NCBI GenBank assembly: GCA_943704525.1
Contig: CALSCQ010002162.1
Coordinates: forward strand, 1-16,944
Source of the DNA: Pigoraptor vietnamica
Taxonomy: Eukaryota; Opisthokonta; Filasterea
Length of the DNA stretch: 16,944 nt
Direction of reading: 5' to 3'
Under the pieces are notes generated by a model. The model ran no database searches and had not been told where the DNA came from. It saw only the letters and a program-made list of their open reading frames with translations. How positions within the stretch are numbered: position 1 is the stretch's first letter; each line of letters opens with the position of its first letter. A program made the position numbers and the translations under genes. Shown here piece after piece: positions 16,900 through 16,944 of this stretch.

Positions 16900-16944
<45 letters not shown>
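16662..16944. repeat. Intron 3' part and (GA)n microsatellite at the right edge
   Basis: By the gene model this is intron sequence upstream of the first visible cyclase exon; the acceptor AG is at 16662-16663. It holds three imperfect copies of CAATC-N-GAA-rGrGAG (starting at 16795, 16835 and 16880), then GGGA units, then an uninterrupted (GA)n run from about 16904 to the last base. On the transcript it is a long polypyrimidine (TC) tract. I see no gene start in it. Confidence 0.85.

Overview
The window is nuclear DNA of a unicellular eukaryote. The genes are GC-rich, two of the three are split by short GT-AG introns (93-242 nt), and the introns and spacers are full of (CA)n, (TG)n and (GA)n microsatellites. 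The gene content suggests a free-living protist: a TmcB-type membrane protein, a phospholipase B, and an animal-type receptor guanylyl cyclase. An apusomonad such as Thecamonas, or another GC-rich protist, would fit. I cannot fix the species from sequence alone.

All three genes lie on the minus strand. Read in the direction of transcription (right to left), the first is a giant receptor guanylyl cyclase. Nineteen exons (16661 to 9435) encode 1616 residues, and the 5' part lies beyond the right edge. Every exon junction keeps frame. Its ectodomain is built from LamG-like, cadherin-like and discoidin-like modules instead of the animal ANF-receptor fold. A transmembrane helix, a pseudokinase, a signalling helix and a cyclase domain with a full set of catalytic residues follow.

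Next, after about 1.2 kb of spacer, is an intronless 1194-residue gene (8238 to 4654). It has an N-terminal membrane anchor, LEA2-like beta domains and a C-terminal lysophospholipase/phospholipase B domain with its catalytic Ser and Asp.

Third, after about 2.2 kb of spacer, is the 5' part of a multi-pass TmcB/TmcC-like protein (2463 to 202, four exons, 658 residues). It has about eight membrane segments, a TPR-like block and the start of a PAS domain, and it runs off the left edge inside an intron.

The 2.2-kb spacer holds a dense repeat block (about 3360-4372). It contains a roughly 80-bp element with 15-bp inverted ends, present in both orientations, plus 45-bp and 85-bp higher-order tandem repeats in CA-rich DNA. 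Both window ends are (GA)n tracts, which suggests that assembly breaks or repeats bound the segment. All three products are predicted membrane proteins and two are sensory or signalling types. Nothing in the sequence proves that they act together.
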